NCBI GenBank assembly: GCA_024036415.1
Contig: JAMWET010001278.1
Span: 69,501-133,500 of the forward strand
Direction of reading: 5' to 3'
Source: Prochilodus magdalenae
Taxonomy: Eukaryota; Chordata; Actinopteri; Characiformes; Prochilodontidae
Length of the DNA stretch: 64,000 bases
In this document: positions 24,511 to 37,215 of the stretch, one piece after another
Layout: each line of letters opens with the position of its first letter
How positions within the stretch are numbered: the stretch's first letter is position 1
Notes under the pieces: generated by a model
What the model was told of the DNA's origin: nothing
The model's database searches: none
What the model saw: the letters and a program-made list of their open reading frames with translations, nothing else
Made by a program: the position numbers and the translations under genes

Positions 24511-27382
24511 ACTTGGGGTCATCGTTTCAACATCGGCAGATCTTTGCACTGATAGAGCTGACTTTGCCCAATCACACTGTGAGGTTATAGCTTACAGTGG
24601 TATAATCATTTTGTATAGAACTGGTGATATAATAAAGCAATACAGTACGTCCCTGTGCCAAACAGTGTCAAACAACTTGTACACAAATCTAACAACGAAG
24701 CAAATTATATAACTGCCAGACATTTTGAGCTGGTATATGTTTCGTGTAATGAAAAGCTTAGACCCCTTGGGGTTATACATAATGTGTTCCTGTAGTTTGA
24801 CTGCACAGTTTATGAAGCACTTTCAATGATGGTGGCCAAACAACGTGAAAGAAAATACACATTAAAAGCCAACCAAGCGAATCAAATCACAGCAAAAATG
24901 GGGAGTGAATGGCACGCACAAATGAGGACCACCTTCAAACTATGCTTTGGGGCAAACAAAGAAGGGGGGTTAAAAAAAAAATACACAGCAGCCGCACACA
25001 AGCCTTTAGACGACCGCTCTCTCACTTACACACGCCTGCCAACACACACTCTCTTGCCCCGACAAAGCCCTGTGTCAACACGATCGAATGACGAAAGGTT
25101 GTCTGCGCTGCTTCCAAAAACAGACAGTCCAGCTTTGGAGGAGCAGCGGACATGCCTGGAGATGAACAACTACAGTGTTTCCAATAAAAGACGCCTTTAC
25201 ACATCTAAGCTACAAACAGAGGCTGCAGTGTAGAGGACAGCAGAGTGCTGGTCCCCGATGCATATTGGGTTTTGAAATGACTCCAAAAGGCTTTAAAGAT
25301 TGTTTCATGTAAACTCATCAGAAGGCTGGTGACACATTGCCGTCTTTAGAAATGACTTTGGAACACTATGAAAAATATTTGGCAACACTAGCATCCATGT
25401 GTCTTCCTTGGAAAAAGAGCAGGTCATCTTTATGCCAACAAACTTACGCTAAAAGAAATGATCTACAACTGAAACACAGAGTAAAGGTATGCGTGTGAAT
25501 GAATGCTGACATTACAAGTGGGTCTAATATGTGGGCAATGTAGAATTTAGTATGTAGTATTAAGTGTGAAATAATTTGGTTCAGTAATTCTGTGTTGCCT
25601 CCAATATCCAATCCAGCATTATTGCCCAATACTGTTACCCATCAGTGCTGATATGCCATCTTTAGTTTCACTCAAAAAAGGTGCCATTTTGAACTTTCCT
25701 GCCAGGCCCTCCTAGCTATTCACCAATATAATTTTGATGACTTCCATATTTGCAAGACAGACAACTATACAGTAAACTATTGGCATTGTGCTATTTGCAA
25801 CAGTGCTGAAGTCTCAAGACAGGATCTGAAATTTTGCATTCCTTAAAATAGGCCTTTAGAACCTACGAGCACAGCTGGTGACTCTTTTATGGCAAAGAAG
25901 ATCCTGGGTGAAGTCAAAGCCATTCACAGCCAGAAGTCCAAAGCAGCATAATTGTTCTAATTTTTTCTAGACTGGGTAGGATGGCCTTCCCTCTCTTTTA
26001 TCACGCCACAATTACTGCAATGCTGGTTAGATTACCACCTATAAAATTTCTAGACACCTGATCAGTGAACTGCTTTTATACAAACTTCTGTAGGCCTGTA
26101 GTCATGCTCACTTGAGTTTCCACCCAGAACAGAGTTTGTGATTATTATTCTATTAAGAACTCCATCTGACCCAGGGATCCATATGTCTACATGTTTCATT
26201 CCATACGTCACTTTTCCGCATGCAGGATTGCAAAAAGCCACTAGCTTTATCAATTTGCTGATTTTTATCATTTTCCTGGGACCCAAACACTCAAGCAGTG
26301 AAAAGCAGCACTTTTTGGATACACGGGATTTTAGTATATTCTCTGCTATCCACAACAGACCCAACAAAAAACTTGAAATAGGAATTTCACGCCTGCACCT
26401 GGAGGACTGTAGACTATACCTGAGCTCACTGTAAGTGAACCCAAGACCATCGTTTTACGATGCTCCCTGGCTCAAAAACAGCTTTTACACTCTACCAAAC
26501 GTACCGGCCTCGCAGAGCAAGTGGTCTGGTCTCTGGGTAAAAATGTGAAAACACACTAAAGTACAGTAAATAGATGCAAGTTCAACATTCTTCTTAGTTG
26601 TTATGTTTGCAGTCCCGCCTAGTGTCTAAACATCACCAACAATAAATCTTTCTGGAACAGTACTCTTCCAACTTTGAGGATAATCTCAACTAATCAAACC
26701 CATTCTTTGTATATAAATGGCTTGATTGGATACAAAGAACCCAGTTTAAACTTCCTAAGAATGATAACACATGAAACTGCTTGGACTGAAGAACATTTTG
26801 TGTCCAGAAATGCAATTAAGTCTGAATCAAGATGTCCAAGAATACTGATGGACTTCATAGCCGAAAACTCTCTCTCTTTCTCTCACTCTCTCTCTCTAAT
26901 GTCAGTTTGGCAGCCTGAGGTCAAGTCCACACACAGTCAGTCTAAAGACCAAGCACTACCACACGCTGGAGCAAAGGCTTCCTATGTGTAATGCCCAGAT
27001 GCGGGAGATGTGGGGTTCCCACAGTAAAAACACCACGGCTAGCCTCAAAGAGCCTGTTGTGGAAGATGTACAAAATAATTGTGTGTGCACACGTGTGGTC
27101 ATGGTGTAATACCACCCAGGCAGCTGGGGGCAACAACAACCCTAATCTTCACCGACACGCATTATCATCTCATCATAGGCAGTGTGCTTGAGTGTGTGTG
27201 TCACAGAGGCTCTCTGCACACTGCAGGCTCCGTGCTCAGTTGGTCTTCAGTAATGAGCTGCTCAGAGTCATATATCCAGTCTGATTTATGGCGCAGAACA
27301 TATGTAATCAGACATCTTTAACTTTTTAGAATCCCGCAGCAGACTTCTACGGGAGGATCACTTCCCATAAAATTTCAATCCT

Positions 27383-27385
<3 letters not shown>

Positions 27386-27417
<32 letters not shown>
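27386..27417. repeat. (TC)n microsatellite
   Basis: A perfect CT run of about 16 units. Confidence 0.95.
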
Positions 27418-27419
<2 letters not shown>

Positions 27420-27436
27420 GACTTCTCTTTGTATTT

Positions 27437-28019
27437 TAAAGAGGAACTATAACGCTCATTTTCAGAGTCCACAATCCTATTCTCAGGGTCTACCAGAGCA
27501 CATTTACATGCTTACTTGTTCCCAACACTGTATTTTCGTATTCTGTGTTCAGAATAAGAGCTCCTGTGTCTTTAAGCCCCACCTCCCAATGAGCCCAGTG
27601 TACTTTGAATGGTCAGCTCACCCACACTGTTCTGACTGACTGTGGAATCCTGACTTTGATTCTGATTTTAGCATCTGCTACAAGTTCCAACCTTACATCG
27701 AGTCCAATCCTGAAAGCAAGGTAGAGACAAGGCGGTAGACTCCATTTCTCTTTCTTAAGCTAGACTAAAGCAGGGCATTTTAGAGTGGTAAGCTTTTCTC
27801 TCTGTGTAGGTGGGCAAAAAGGATGGTGTTACGAGATGATGTCACTTTGTAACAGAGAAAAGGAAGGACTGGAATTCCAACGAGGCGTTATGGGAGAGCT
27901 TCTATGGGAGAGAATGTCTCCTTCTGTACTTTGAGCTTTATCAATTTGCAGATCATTTACATGCACGAAAAGCTACATAACACACTAAAGGAAAGTAAAT
28001 AATGAAAAACGCATGATAA
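27437..28019 (+). mobile_element. MITE-like non-autonomous element, family shared with 56519
   Basis: Shares ordered blocks with 56519-57213: TGTGTCTTTAAGCCCCACCTC against GTGTCTTTAAGCCCTGCTTC, TTTGAATGGTCAGC against TTTGATTGGTCAGC, CACTTTGTAACAGAGAAAAG against TACCTTGTAACAGAAAAAAG, and CATTTACATGCACGAAAAGC against CGTTTACATGCACAAAACGC. Ends are weakly inverted (ACTATAACGCTCATTTT and GAAAAACGCATGAT). No coding capacity. Confidence 0.65.
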
Positions 28020-29844
28020 AAATTATTTTATTTATTTATTTAATTACTTCTATTGATAATGCATATATACTTCTTCTCTTCCTTCTGAATTAAACCCGAC
28101 TGTTTACTTCTAAAAAGCTTATTTCTTCATTTATCTGGTCATGTCTTTATTCTTAACATTCATTTTAGCATACAGGCCTCAGTCTAGCGGCTACCACTGT
28201 TCTCAGCTTTCTGATGTCCATTTTAATAGATAGCAACCACACTTACATACTTAACAAGCTGGCAAGTGTGTGCTAACTCAGGCATGCGGTTTTCATGCTA
28301 ATCAATTTTGCATAAGCTTTGATTACTTAGTGGCTAAATTAGCTTCACAGCTTCAGTGCAAAGCTAAAGAAATAAACCTTAGACACTAAAGATGTCTTGA
28401 CTGACACTTGTGAGAAAACGGTGATGTGATTTTTCACTAAACTATCACTGTAAGGAATCCCACTGTTTAGGCTACGCTCTGGTCTCTCTTTGAAGTCTGA
28501 TGACAGAGGCCTTGCACACTACTCCTGTTGACAGAGTGAGGGCTTTGATAGAGGCCAGAGCTCCAGTCACCCTCGGACTCAGACACCAGTTACTCATTGG
28601 AATGCTACTGCTGTGCCAAAGGTTACAGCTTTGATGGTGGATGGGTGGATGATGTAGGCATAGGGGTTAAACTACAGTAGGGATTTATTAACGTTAGTCT
28701 GCTAATATTGCGTTGTGCCTGAGAGAGGCGAGTTAGGAGGACTTAAGTTCACCCGCAAAGGTATTAGTATGTGGCAAGGGTGGACAGATTTACAGAACAA
28801 CCCATTTGGCCTAATAAGAAATTCTCAGTCAGGAAAAAATAACAAAAAAAAAAAAAACTTGACCAACTTCAACATACATGACTAACTTCTTATTATGTTT
28901 CTGTTAGTGTATAAAAGATCACACCAGCACACTACTTTTTAGATCATTAAGCTTATATTGGCATGCCATTTATTACCAACCTGACTTTTGAATTGGCTAC
29001 AATATAGTAAGCACAGTATTATGTAACTTCATGACTCAAAACTCCATCCTTTATTCATTCAAATAGGATCATTGCCAGCGATCTGTAAAGTTGTCTAAGT
29101 TTGGTTTTGTGACAGCTGCTACTAAGAGAAGGCACTGACAGGGTATGGATAAGGTAGTTTGTATGTGCTTTCCACAAGTTGCACAATCCTGGAACTCCGA
29201 GCTTAGAAAGCACCAGTGGATATGAGCTGAAATTCTGAATCCAAGGTGCTGAAAACCGGATGGTGTATTGGCAGCATAGGCGAGCTTTTTGCCGGGAAGG
29301 GAACTGACTGTGAATCTGGGTTGCGGTTTGGATAATTAGCCTTTTTCGTTGCCTGGCATCGTCATGGTTACCCCATATCCCCACCACAGTCCAGGACATA
29401 CCAGTGCAATGACACCGCTCTACCAGTCACTTTATGTATAAATCACAAGACACACGCACACACTTTAATTTTTTCACCCCAGTTCCTGAAAATCCTCAGG
29501 ATGAATTCGGATACAGTACTGTGTCATACATGAACTGCCAGTATAACTACTCGGCAGGGCAAAAATACAAGAATACTCCATGATTTTTACTCATGTGGTG
29601 ATATGCACCACAAAATTTAGGTTTCTAAGGTGAAGAAAGAACGAGATGTGCTTCTTAGTGTCATAAAATAGGAATAAAATGACTTATTGATCTTATTTCA
29701 CACAAAAACATAATGGATCATACGGCAGTGTGTTAGGTCTCGCCATGCATGAAAAACAACCAGACCTCCTCATGTCATTAATCAGGTCATCATTACAGTA
29801 AATTCGTCAGTTTTCCCAAAACACAATATTTTTCTTAATACTGC

Positions 29845-29960
29845 ACGACTGTATTCACCCTCTCTCTAAAATATTTCAGCTCCTGCCTCTTTAAGCCCCT
29901 CATACTTTATGGGTTTCACGGAATTAAAACAATTTGAATACCTAGGATGTTCACCCTTTA
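29845..29960 (+). repeat. fragment related to the MITE-like family at 27437
   Basis: TATTTCAGCTCCTGCCTCTT and TTAAGCCCCTCATAC echo the CTCCTGTGTCTTTAAGCCCC block of that family. Short and isolated. Confidence 0.35.
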
Positions 29961-30114
29961 AAGAACTCATCTCATTAAAAAGCAGAATTTCCCATAATAA
30001 AGAAGCTTATGCATTATATAAACACTGCCACCAGGTTCAGTCCACATCTACATGGAAACTTTCTGCAATGTCACAAGAACCAACACAACACGTGGTGATG
30101 GCCAGTTTAGTGTG

Positions 30115-30520
30115 TTAGGCTGGTGTGAATGGATCAGACACAACAGTGCTATAATTTTAAACACCTCAGTGTCACTGCTGGACGGAGAATAGTCCACCAA
30201 TCAAAAATCATCCTGTGGGCAGCGTCCTGTGACCAGTGATTATAGACTAGGTGACTGGTACAGCAAGAGATGAGCAATTGTCTCTGACTTTACACATACA
30301 AAGAGGACCAGCAAGGTAGGAGTGTCTAAAAGAGTGGACACTGAGTGGACACACACTATCACTCTATAATGATACACCACTCACATAAAATACCTGCTCT
30401 GTGGTGGTCTTATGGGGCTATCAGATGGACTACAGTCTATAGTTGTAGAACTATAAAGTGCTCCTATATGCTGAATGTTAAAGTGAAGCTGATAAAATGT
30501 GTCCACCTGTCTAGCCTATA
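30115..30520 (+). mobile_element. fish DNA-transposon-derived dispersed repeat
   Basis: Contains a recognisable series: GAATGGATCAGACACAACAG, AACACCTCAGTGTCACTGCT, GGGCAGCGTCCTGTGACCAG, GTAGGAGTGTCTAAAAGAGT and ATACCTGCTCTGTGGTGGTC. In my memory of fish genomes these occur in this order in an abundant non-coding repeat. A partial copy may lie near 33165-33210 (CCACCAATCAGCAGCATCCTG). Superfamily not determined. Confidence 0.6.
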
Positions 30521-31228
30521 GAAGTTCTGCCCTGTTCCGTCCACAGAGTGCTTTCTGAACAATGAAAAATACAGGACAGCCAACTAGAACAGAGCTAACA
30601 ATATTATATCTGTCTTAAAAGCCACAGTAACAAAAACAGCCTGTTTAATTCTAAAGTTTAAAGAGAGGTTGGAAATTGGTAAAATAAAATTAATTATCAT
30701 AATTATTAATCACTCTACACAAACCAACACAAATATGATGAGTGAAGGAGAAACAACATAAGAAATGGCAGGAGGGTCCTTTAAGTGTAATATGACATAT
30801 GTTATTTCTGTATTACTGTATGACATGCAATATTTTGGACTTATAATGAACAGTTACCCAGCAACGGTGCTATGGAAACTGTACATGCTCTACAGGCTGT
30901 GAAGTTACATTTTGCCACAACATACTAAGCAGGCGCTCTTGTATGTACATCTAGCACCTGTACAGTATACGTACCTCTTCAAAGCAGATGTTAGGTTGTA
31001 TGGAAAGAGAGAGTGTGTGTTTGGGTATTTGTGAAATGTGCCAGAATGATTGTGGCAGCTAAATGACATAGTGAATGTAAAGAGCAGAGTTATAAATACC
31101 CAGCAGATGCTTCATTCCTCTGCAAATGATGGACTACAGTAATTCTCCAGATGTACAGAGATACTTCAAACACACCGATGATCATCAATTAGAGGGTGCA
31201 TGTGAATAGCTGTGCATCTGTACAGTCG

Positions 31229-31240
31229 GTGTGTGTGTGC

Positions 31241-31274
<34 letters not shown>

Positions 31275-31288
31275 ACGTGTGTGTGTGA
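31229..31288. repeat. (GT)n microsatellite
   Basis: A GT run with GC and TA interruptions. Confidence 0.9.
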
Positions 31289-31989
31289 TTACAGAGCACT
31301 AATCTGTAAGCCGCAGTGAGTTGAGGGCTAGGGGTGAGGGGGCAGTGGTTTTAGAATGCTTCTTCTGGGGTGGCTGGGAGACTTCATGGTGCCTTTATAA
31401 ACAGCCTCTCTTTCCACTAGTACTTGTCTCGCTCTCACTTTCTCACTCCTTCTTTCTGTGTCTCAAAAAGCACACACAGGGCTATGAGTCATACAAAACT
31501 AAAAACCAACAGGGAGAAGTGTGCGTTTGTGTGTGTGTTTGATTCACTCTCGATGTTTGTGTGTTTGAGTAAAGTTGGTGTATACACAGTGTTCGGTATA
31601 TACAGGTATAGCCGCCCCCCCCCCAAAGGAATGGTTAGGCTCATTACAGCTCCACAGGAGGTCTGTCCCTTGATAACAGTAACTACACCAACAAAACACA
31701 AAAACCAAGAACATGTATATGCAGCACCTTAAAATATATAATATATATATAAATAAAATAATACAAAAACAAACATTAATTTATCACATGCATTATCATT
31801 ACGTAAACCGCTCTGGGTATGTAAACTCATTTGACCTCTAGGCTTTAGAGCCAGACTAAATATAAGGTTTACAGTTCGCAGTGTAGAACAGCGTAGTCTA
31901 CTGAAGTTGTTTAGCTGACATCAGCTCGTCTCTGCTTTAAACTGATCAACCAGTACAAGAGGAACACTCACTCTCCAACAAGTGTTTAC

Positions 31990-32262
31990 AGTAGCCACTG
32001 TCAGAGGCAGACAGCAAGGGAGAAACAGCAGAGAGAGACAAAGAACACAGAGCCATAAACAACAGAGATGAGAAAGAGACACAGAAACGAGAGGGAGAGA
32101 GAAACAACAGGAACAGAGGAAAAGAGCGACAGAAGAAGGTGGTGAGAGAGTGCACACGACAGAGAGAGCTGAAATAGTGAGGGGATGTAAGAGAAGAGAG
32201 AACTGGAACAAAAGAAACAGAAAGAGAGAGAGAGCGAAAGAAAGAAAGAAACATACTTTGTG
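31990..32262. repeat. 270-bp purine-rich tract
   Basis: Predominantly A and G on the plus strand with scattered CA steps (GAGAAACAACAGGAACAGAG, AAAGAAAGAAAGAAAC). The minus-strand open frames across it, rich in Ser, Leu and Phe, are compositional. Confidence 0.8.
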
Positions 32263-34002
32263 CTGAAGCCAAAAACAAAACAGGGTGAAAAAGAGGAATA
32301 GAAGAGGGAACCAAAGTTAAACAGAGTGTGTTTTCTTTTCTCCTCTCTTCATTTTTTTGGACAGACGTTGGCAGAAGGGGGCGGGTGGGGTGGGGGTGCG
32401 TTTTTTCTGGGGATTTTTTGGCATGTGAAAGCTTTTAAAAAGCCATCACTCTGGGAAGTCTGTCAGAAAGGGGAGCCCCTAAAACAAAGCCAAATGGGTT
32501 AACGGAGCAGCGCCCACATCACGCACACTAATGGAGTGCCAAGTGACACCACGTCCGAAGCAGCCTGACAGCACGGAGAGAGACGGTAATGAATGCCAAT
32601 AAACACATTAACCACCATTAATGCCTCACACGAGGGGAAAGCAGTGCAGGGGCAAATCCACACGCAACAACATCCATCCAGACATTTACAGAAAGACTGC
32701 CTTCCACACCAACTAAGGGTAATCCTTATACAACAACGAGCACCCCAAACAGCATAACACAGGTGTGTGCCCCCCTCTGCACAAAGCATCACACCACAGT
32801 AGTGAGAATTACACCATTCACTGCAACCATGCAATAAGTGCATTACACGCAAAGTGAGATTCAAAACAGCAACCCTCCTGGTGTGACACCCTTTTCCATT
32901 AACCTGCTAAAATCATGAGGCTTATTATTCAATAACTGTTATTCTTCAGGTATAGAAGCATGTCTGGACCTGGTCCTGGCCATTACAAGGCTTAAGATGC
33001 ACAGTTACAGCACACTGCATACAGCCTTATTTCACGGCCCTGCATAGAAGTTTCACTGCCCTGCTCTGTCCTGCAGCCCTGTGCACAATGGAGGTCTGTC
33101 ATATCTGGCCACGCGCAGGGCCATCACACACGAGCTGGTTATGTGATACCATGCAGCTGTCCAGCAGCCCACCAATCAGCAGCATCCTGTCTGTAGGTAA
33201 GGATAGGGACTAGATAGGGACAGGAGGGATAGAAGCCATGCTGAAGTATCCTTATCCTGAACCAAAACGTGCACAAACAACGTTCCTGTAACAGTGCCGA
33301 CTAATACACGTGTCTCCGCTGCTTATGTAAAGTGTTACTCAAATACCAGTGCCCATTCTGAGCTAATGATAACAACCACTGATGTCTTGTATACAATCTT
33401 GAGGTCTGTCTGTGCTACGAGCTCCAAACCAAACTTGGCTATTTACTCAAAGCAAAGTGTTCTTGCATCATCTGTAACAGGCAAAAAGAAATCAAGTGAG
33501 AACTTCCAGTGGAGGGTAACGGATCGCCTTCTTTGAATATTTCACATTGTCCTGTTCTTCCTATAATACATGTTGCAAAGAACTGAGACACTGTGAGCAC
33601 TGCTCGAGAAATGCAGGAGAAAGTCTGACTCACAAAGTGGACATTCACCGGCTTTCCGCTTCCTCAGAATCAGAAGAGTCGGAATTTTAGGAAATTTTTT
33701 GGCACAGTTTTTTCAAAAAGAAGCTGAACATTTCACACTGCATTTTGGTTTGTTGGGTATTAAAACACTATGTTCAAGGTCTGCATGGCAGAAACACCAC
33801 CTACAAGTATGTGTAGATTAACTGGAGCAACGTGCACCCCTGAGCCCGCTTACCAAATCAGAACCATATGCAGCTAACGGTTCAAGTTCAGCGTACGCCT
33901 GACACGTTCAAAGCCGACCCATGCAAACTTGGCCTTGCTGCGAAGCTTTCATTTGCTAGAAAGGTGCTTATTATGAAGGTTCTGATGCTGATGGACACTC
34001 AC

Positions 34003-34470
34003 CCCTTGAGGCGAACAAAATAGGGTCACTCCGCATGTTGAAGGCAAACTCATCTAACAGTGCTGTGGCCTACAGCTGCTGAGCTTCATTAAAATCCGTC
34101 CAGCAGCAGGCAGCACAGCCACGTCTGTATGTGTTTCCCTCCCTCTACGCGCTCACTGCACTCTGTAGACCGGCAAACGTCTGCGTCCGTTTCCTCTAAA
34201 AAAGACCTTTCCCTGGATCTGTCTCCTCCTCCTACTTCTCCTCCTCCTTTTTTCCTTTCTCCTTCAACTCCGGGCTTGTTGCTCAAACAGCAGCTGTTTG
34301 CTTGCTGGTGTCTGTAGACTTTCGTGACTGTGACACTCTGCCAACTGCTCAGACCCTCCTTAGAGCGCAAACTGCGAGGAGAACTCAGGAAAGTCTCTCA
34401 CATTCTTCCCCTCAGCTCCTTATGTAGGCACTGCTGTATGAAAAGTGAGACCTCCCCCTCCCCATCCCCC
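34003..34470 (-). promoter_or_regulatory. afap1: candidate alternative first exon and promoter of afap1
   Basis: On the minus strand a GA-rich leader leads to CTCAAGGG and a consensus donor GTGAGTG (exon end 34003). An ATG at 34036-34034 with A at -3, preceded in frame by a TAG 12 codons upstream, opens MRSDPILFASR plus one base. Joined to the CG-ATG of the exon at 22688 it gives ...SRA-MEEL in frame. The 3' boundary is the firm one; the 5' end is arbitrary. Just upstream on the sense strand (34445-34495) is a G-rich run (GGAAGGGGGATGGGGAGGGG) of SP/KLF/MAZ-site type, then CTACATAAGG. A competing out-of-frame ATG lies at 34053. The exon is predicted only from splice signal, frame and composition, and it could equally be unused. 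Confidence 0.42.
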
Positions 34471-35379
34471 TTCCTTTCTCCGCCCTGCAGCCTCTGCTCT
34501 TGAGTTCCAGATGCTGTGTGAGTGTGCTTGTTTTTGCACATTATCCAGACAAAAATGGCCTGACTGTGTGGGAAAATCAAAGGAAAACAGGAGTGACCTG
34601 CGACGTCAGGGCCAACTAAAGGGGTCTTACTTTGTTAGGTGCTTTTCTCACGAAACCTACATCTATCAGTTGTTAAAAACTGAAAGGGTAAACCGTGTGT
34701 TCATCCTTTACTTTTATAAGAGCCATTTTCCCCCCACACCTCCTAACATCCTAGAGGCTGTTTTTTGGTTATTGCTTCTTATGATCCCATCATGTCGAGG
34801 TCTTCTCACAGTGGGTAAATGGGCAGAAACACTGAAGCAAGAGTGGAGCTTGATTCTTCTCCTCTCTTTCAAAACTGAAAGCGTTAAGCACTGTTTATGT
34901 GATGGTGACAGTTTGCTGCTTTCACGTGTTCTTCTCTGATATTCAAGTTAAAGTGGATTAAGTGGATTATCTAATCTTCTCAAAAGCATCTTCTGGAAAA
35001 CTGAGCACCCTTGTGGCCCTTTTTAACAGTAATGAAATGTTTGGGCTCCCGTGGTCAACATTTCTGGTACTGTGAATAGTCAAGTGCAAGTAATATAAAC
35101 TCCAAAAGGCGTTAAGTTAAAGAGTTTTGGAGTTAAAAATGCAAAGATGTCTCATGATAACGATTGAGCACTGCAAGAGACCTTGGCACTCAGAAAACTT
35201 TTGTTAAGATTTCAGAGCTTAATTAGCTTGTTAGGGCCTGTTCAGTCATTGTCAGAAAAGGCCAGGCCATGCCAATGTTTACATTTTATAAATACTCTGA
35301 CTCTTCAAACCTTGTCTCAACAATCCATTCCTGTGAGCTCCTCTAAGCGGCTGCCAAGAACAAACTTAAAACAACTGAT

Positions 35380-35935
35380 GCCCTTAAAGGAGAGGGCAAT
35401 AAGAAGATAGGTAGTCATTTTCTCAGTTCGTAATGTAATTAAGAAATGGCATTTCACGGGGATGGTCAAGTTGAGGCGAAAAAATACAAACACTTTCTGA
35501 AAGAACTGCTTAGAGGACTAATCCAAACTTCTCTTTGATTGCAAAAGACTTTCAGGAAGATTTAGCAGACTTTGGAGCGGTGGTGCCAGCACCAAAATTA
35601 CCTTCATGGAAGAAAACTTATCCTGCATCTTCACCACAAACTTCAAAACAAAAGAAACATCTAAACAGGCCTGGTGCATTTTGGAAACAACTTCTGGGGA
35701 CTGTTGAAGTTAAAATAGAACTTTTGGTATGTCTGGAGAAAGAAGGGTGCAGAATTTCATAAAAAGGACACCTCTCACTGTTAACCACAGAGGCGGATTG
35801 ATCATGCTTTGGGCCTGTGTGGCAGCCAGTGGCATGGGGAACATTTCACTGGTAGTGGGAAGAATAGAGTCAAATAAAAAGCAACAAGTTCTGGAAGTAA
35901 ACATTTCACTGTCTGTACAAAAGCTTGGTATATAA
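35380..35935 (+). mobile_element. Tc1-like transposon relic, truncated at its 3' end
   Basis: The plus strand reads as a decayed fish Tc1 transposase. DFQEDLADFG is followed by a WKQLL-(T/S)-VEVKIELL stretch corresponding to the catalytic WSDE-KIELF region. RTPLTVNHRGGLIMLWACVA, with ASGMGNISLVVGRIES following, corresponds to the HGGGSIMLWGC-ASGTGN motif. The first catalytic Asp is lost and the reading frame shifts near 35720-35760. The stretch from 35150 may also belong to it. The C-terminal third and both termini are absent. Confidence 0.8.
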
Positions 35936-36341
35936 CTAGGATGGCTTTAACAACTGGGGCCAAACAATAAACATCAATCGATGTGGATAATTATGATAAT
36001 ACCGCTTAGATTATTATTATTTTATTTAAGTTAAAGGATTAATTGATGCTCCTGAGTGAAAGCAGAAAAAAACAAGCAAATTTCTGGCTTTAAACCATTC
36101 ATTCAGGTCAGAACGTGACAAATACTCGCCGACCAGCAGAACATTTCACAAATCTGTCATGAGAATGGGAGAAAGCCACTTTCCCAGGTTAGCTGTTTCT
36201 ACTAGCTGAATCTGTCTGGTGACGAGTGCCAGACTATCGGGTTCAGCTGTTTAGTTTCACAGGAACTTCAGCTTCAGCACGTACAGCAAACACTAGCTGG
36301 CTCAATATGTCAGCGATTCTCTTCCACGCTGCTTCTCCTTC

Positions 36342-37215
36342 ACGCTGACTCTAAGCACGGGGGCTCCTCAAGGCTGTGTCCTCAGCCCTCTCTTGTATTC
36401 CCTGTTTACACATGACTGTGTAGCCAGACACACATCCAACACCATCTTCAAGTTTGCTGATGACACCACCATCCTAACTGCCTACAGAGACGAGGTCGGT
36501 GCCCTATCAGAGTGGTGCTACCACAACAATCTCAGTCTCAACATCAGCAAAACTAAAGAGATGATCATGGACTACAGGAAGCTGCAGAGGGGTGGTCACT
36601 CTCCCTTATACATCAATGGAGCTGAAGTGGAGTGGGCCAAAAGTGTTAGGTTCCTCGGGGTACACCTCACCGATGACCTCATCTGGTCATTCCACACCAA
36701 CAAAGTAGTGAGATCAGCCCGTCAGCGCCTCTCCTTCCTGCGAAGGCTCAGGAAGTTTGGTCTGCCCCCTGACTCCCTTACTAACTTCTACAGAAGCACC
36801 ATAGAGAGCATCCTCACGGCTTGCATCACTGCCTGGTATGGCAGCAGTACTGCTTACGACCGCAAGGCCCTGAAGAGAGTGGTGAGGACAGCGAGTCCAT
36901 CATAAGCAGCAAACTTCCAGACCTGCAGGACATCTACCAGTCCCGCTGCCTGAGGAAAATCCAGAAGATCTGGTTGGACTGTAGCCACCCAGCACACGGC
37001 CTGTTCACCTTACTGCCATCAGGCAGGAGGTACCGCAGCAACAGTTTTTACCCACAAGCCATCAGGTTCCTGAACAAGCTGTGAGTCTTTCACCAATACC
37101 ACCAACACCACCAACACCACCAACACCACTGCACTCGGACACTTTATTATTATTAATACTCATATATATTACTGCTATGGACAACATCACTGAGTCACTT
37201 TAAACAAAAGAAATA
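36342..37215 (+). mobile_element. 5'-truncated LINE (L2/CR1-like) with reverse transcriptase C-terminal part
   Basis: The plus frame starts inside the reverse transcriptase domain: STGAPQGCVLSPLLYSLFTH, then FKFADDTTIL with the catalytic F-A-D-D box. It continues through NNLSLNISKTKEMIMDYRK, VRFLGVHLTDDLIWS, RLSFLRRLRKFGLPP and ACITAWYGSSTAYDRKALKR. A frameshift near 36895-36905 moves the frame on to LPDLQDIYQSRCLRKIQKI and the terminal LLPSGRRYRS and FYPQAIRFLNKL-stop at 37081. A short 3' UTR follows. This is a dead insertion: it lacks the endonuclease and most of the fingers domain. It lies antisense to afap1. Confidence 0.92.

Noticed and set aside
24826..25233. 135-codon plus-strand frame
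   Set aside because: No recognisable domain, no splice or start support, ordinary amino acid texture; could not be supported as a gene.
31921..32314. Minus-strand frames of 96-122 codons
   Set aside because: Compositional open frames over a purine-rich tract.
34089..34370. 93-codon minus-strand frame as a separate gene
   Set aside because: It lies in the GA-rich leader of the candidate first exon, has no recognisable domain and ends before the donor. At most a uORF.
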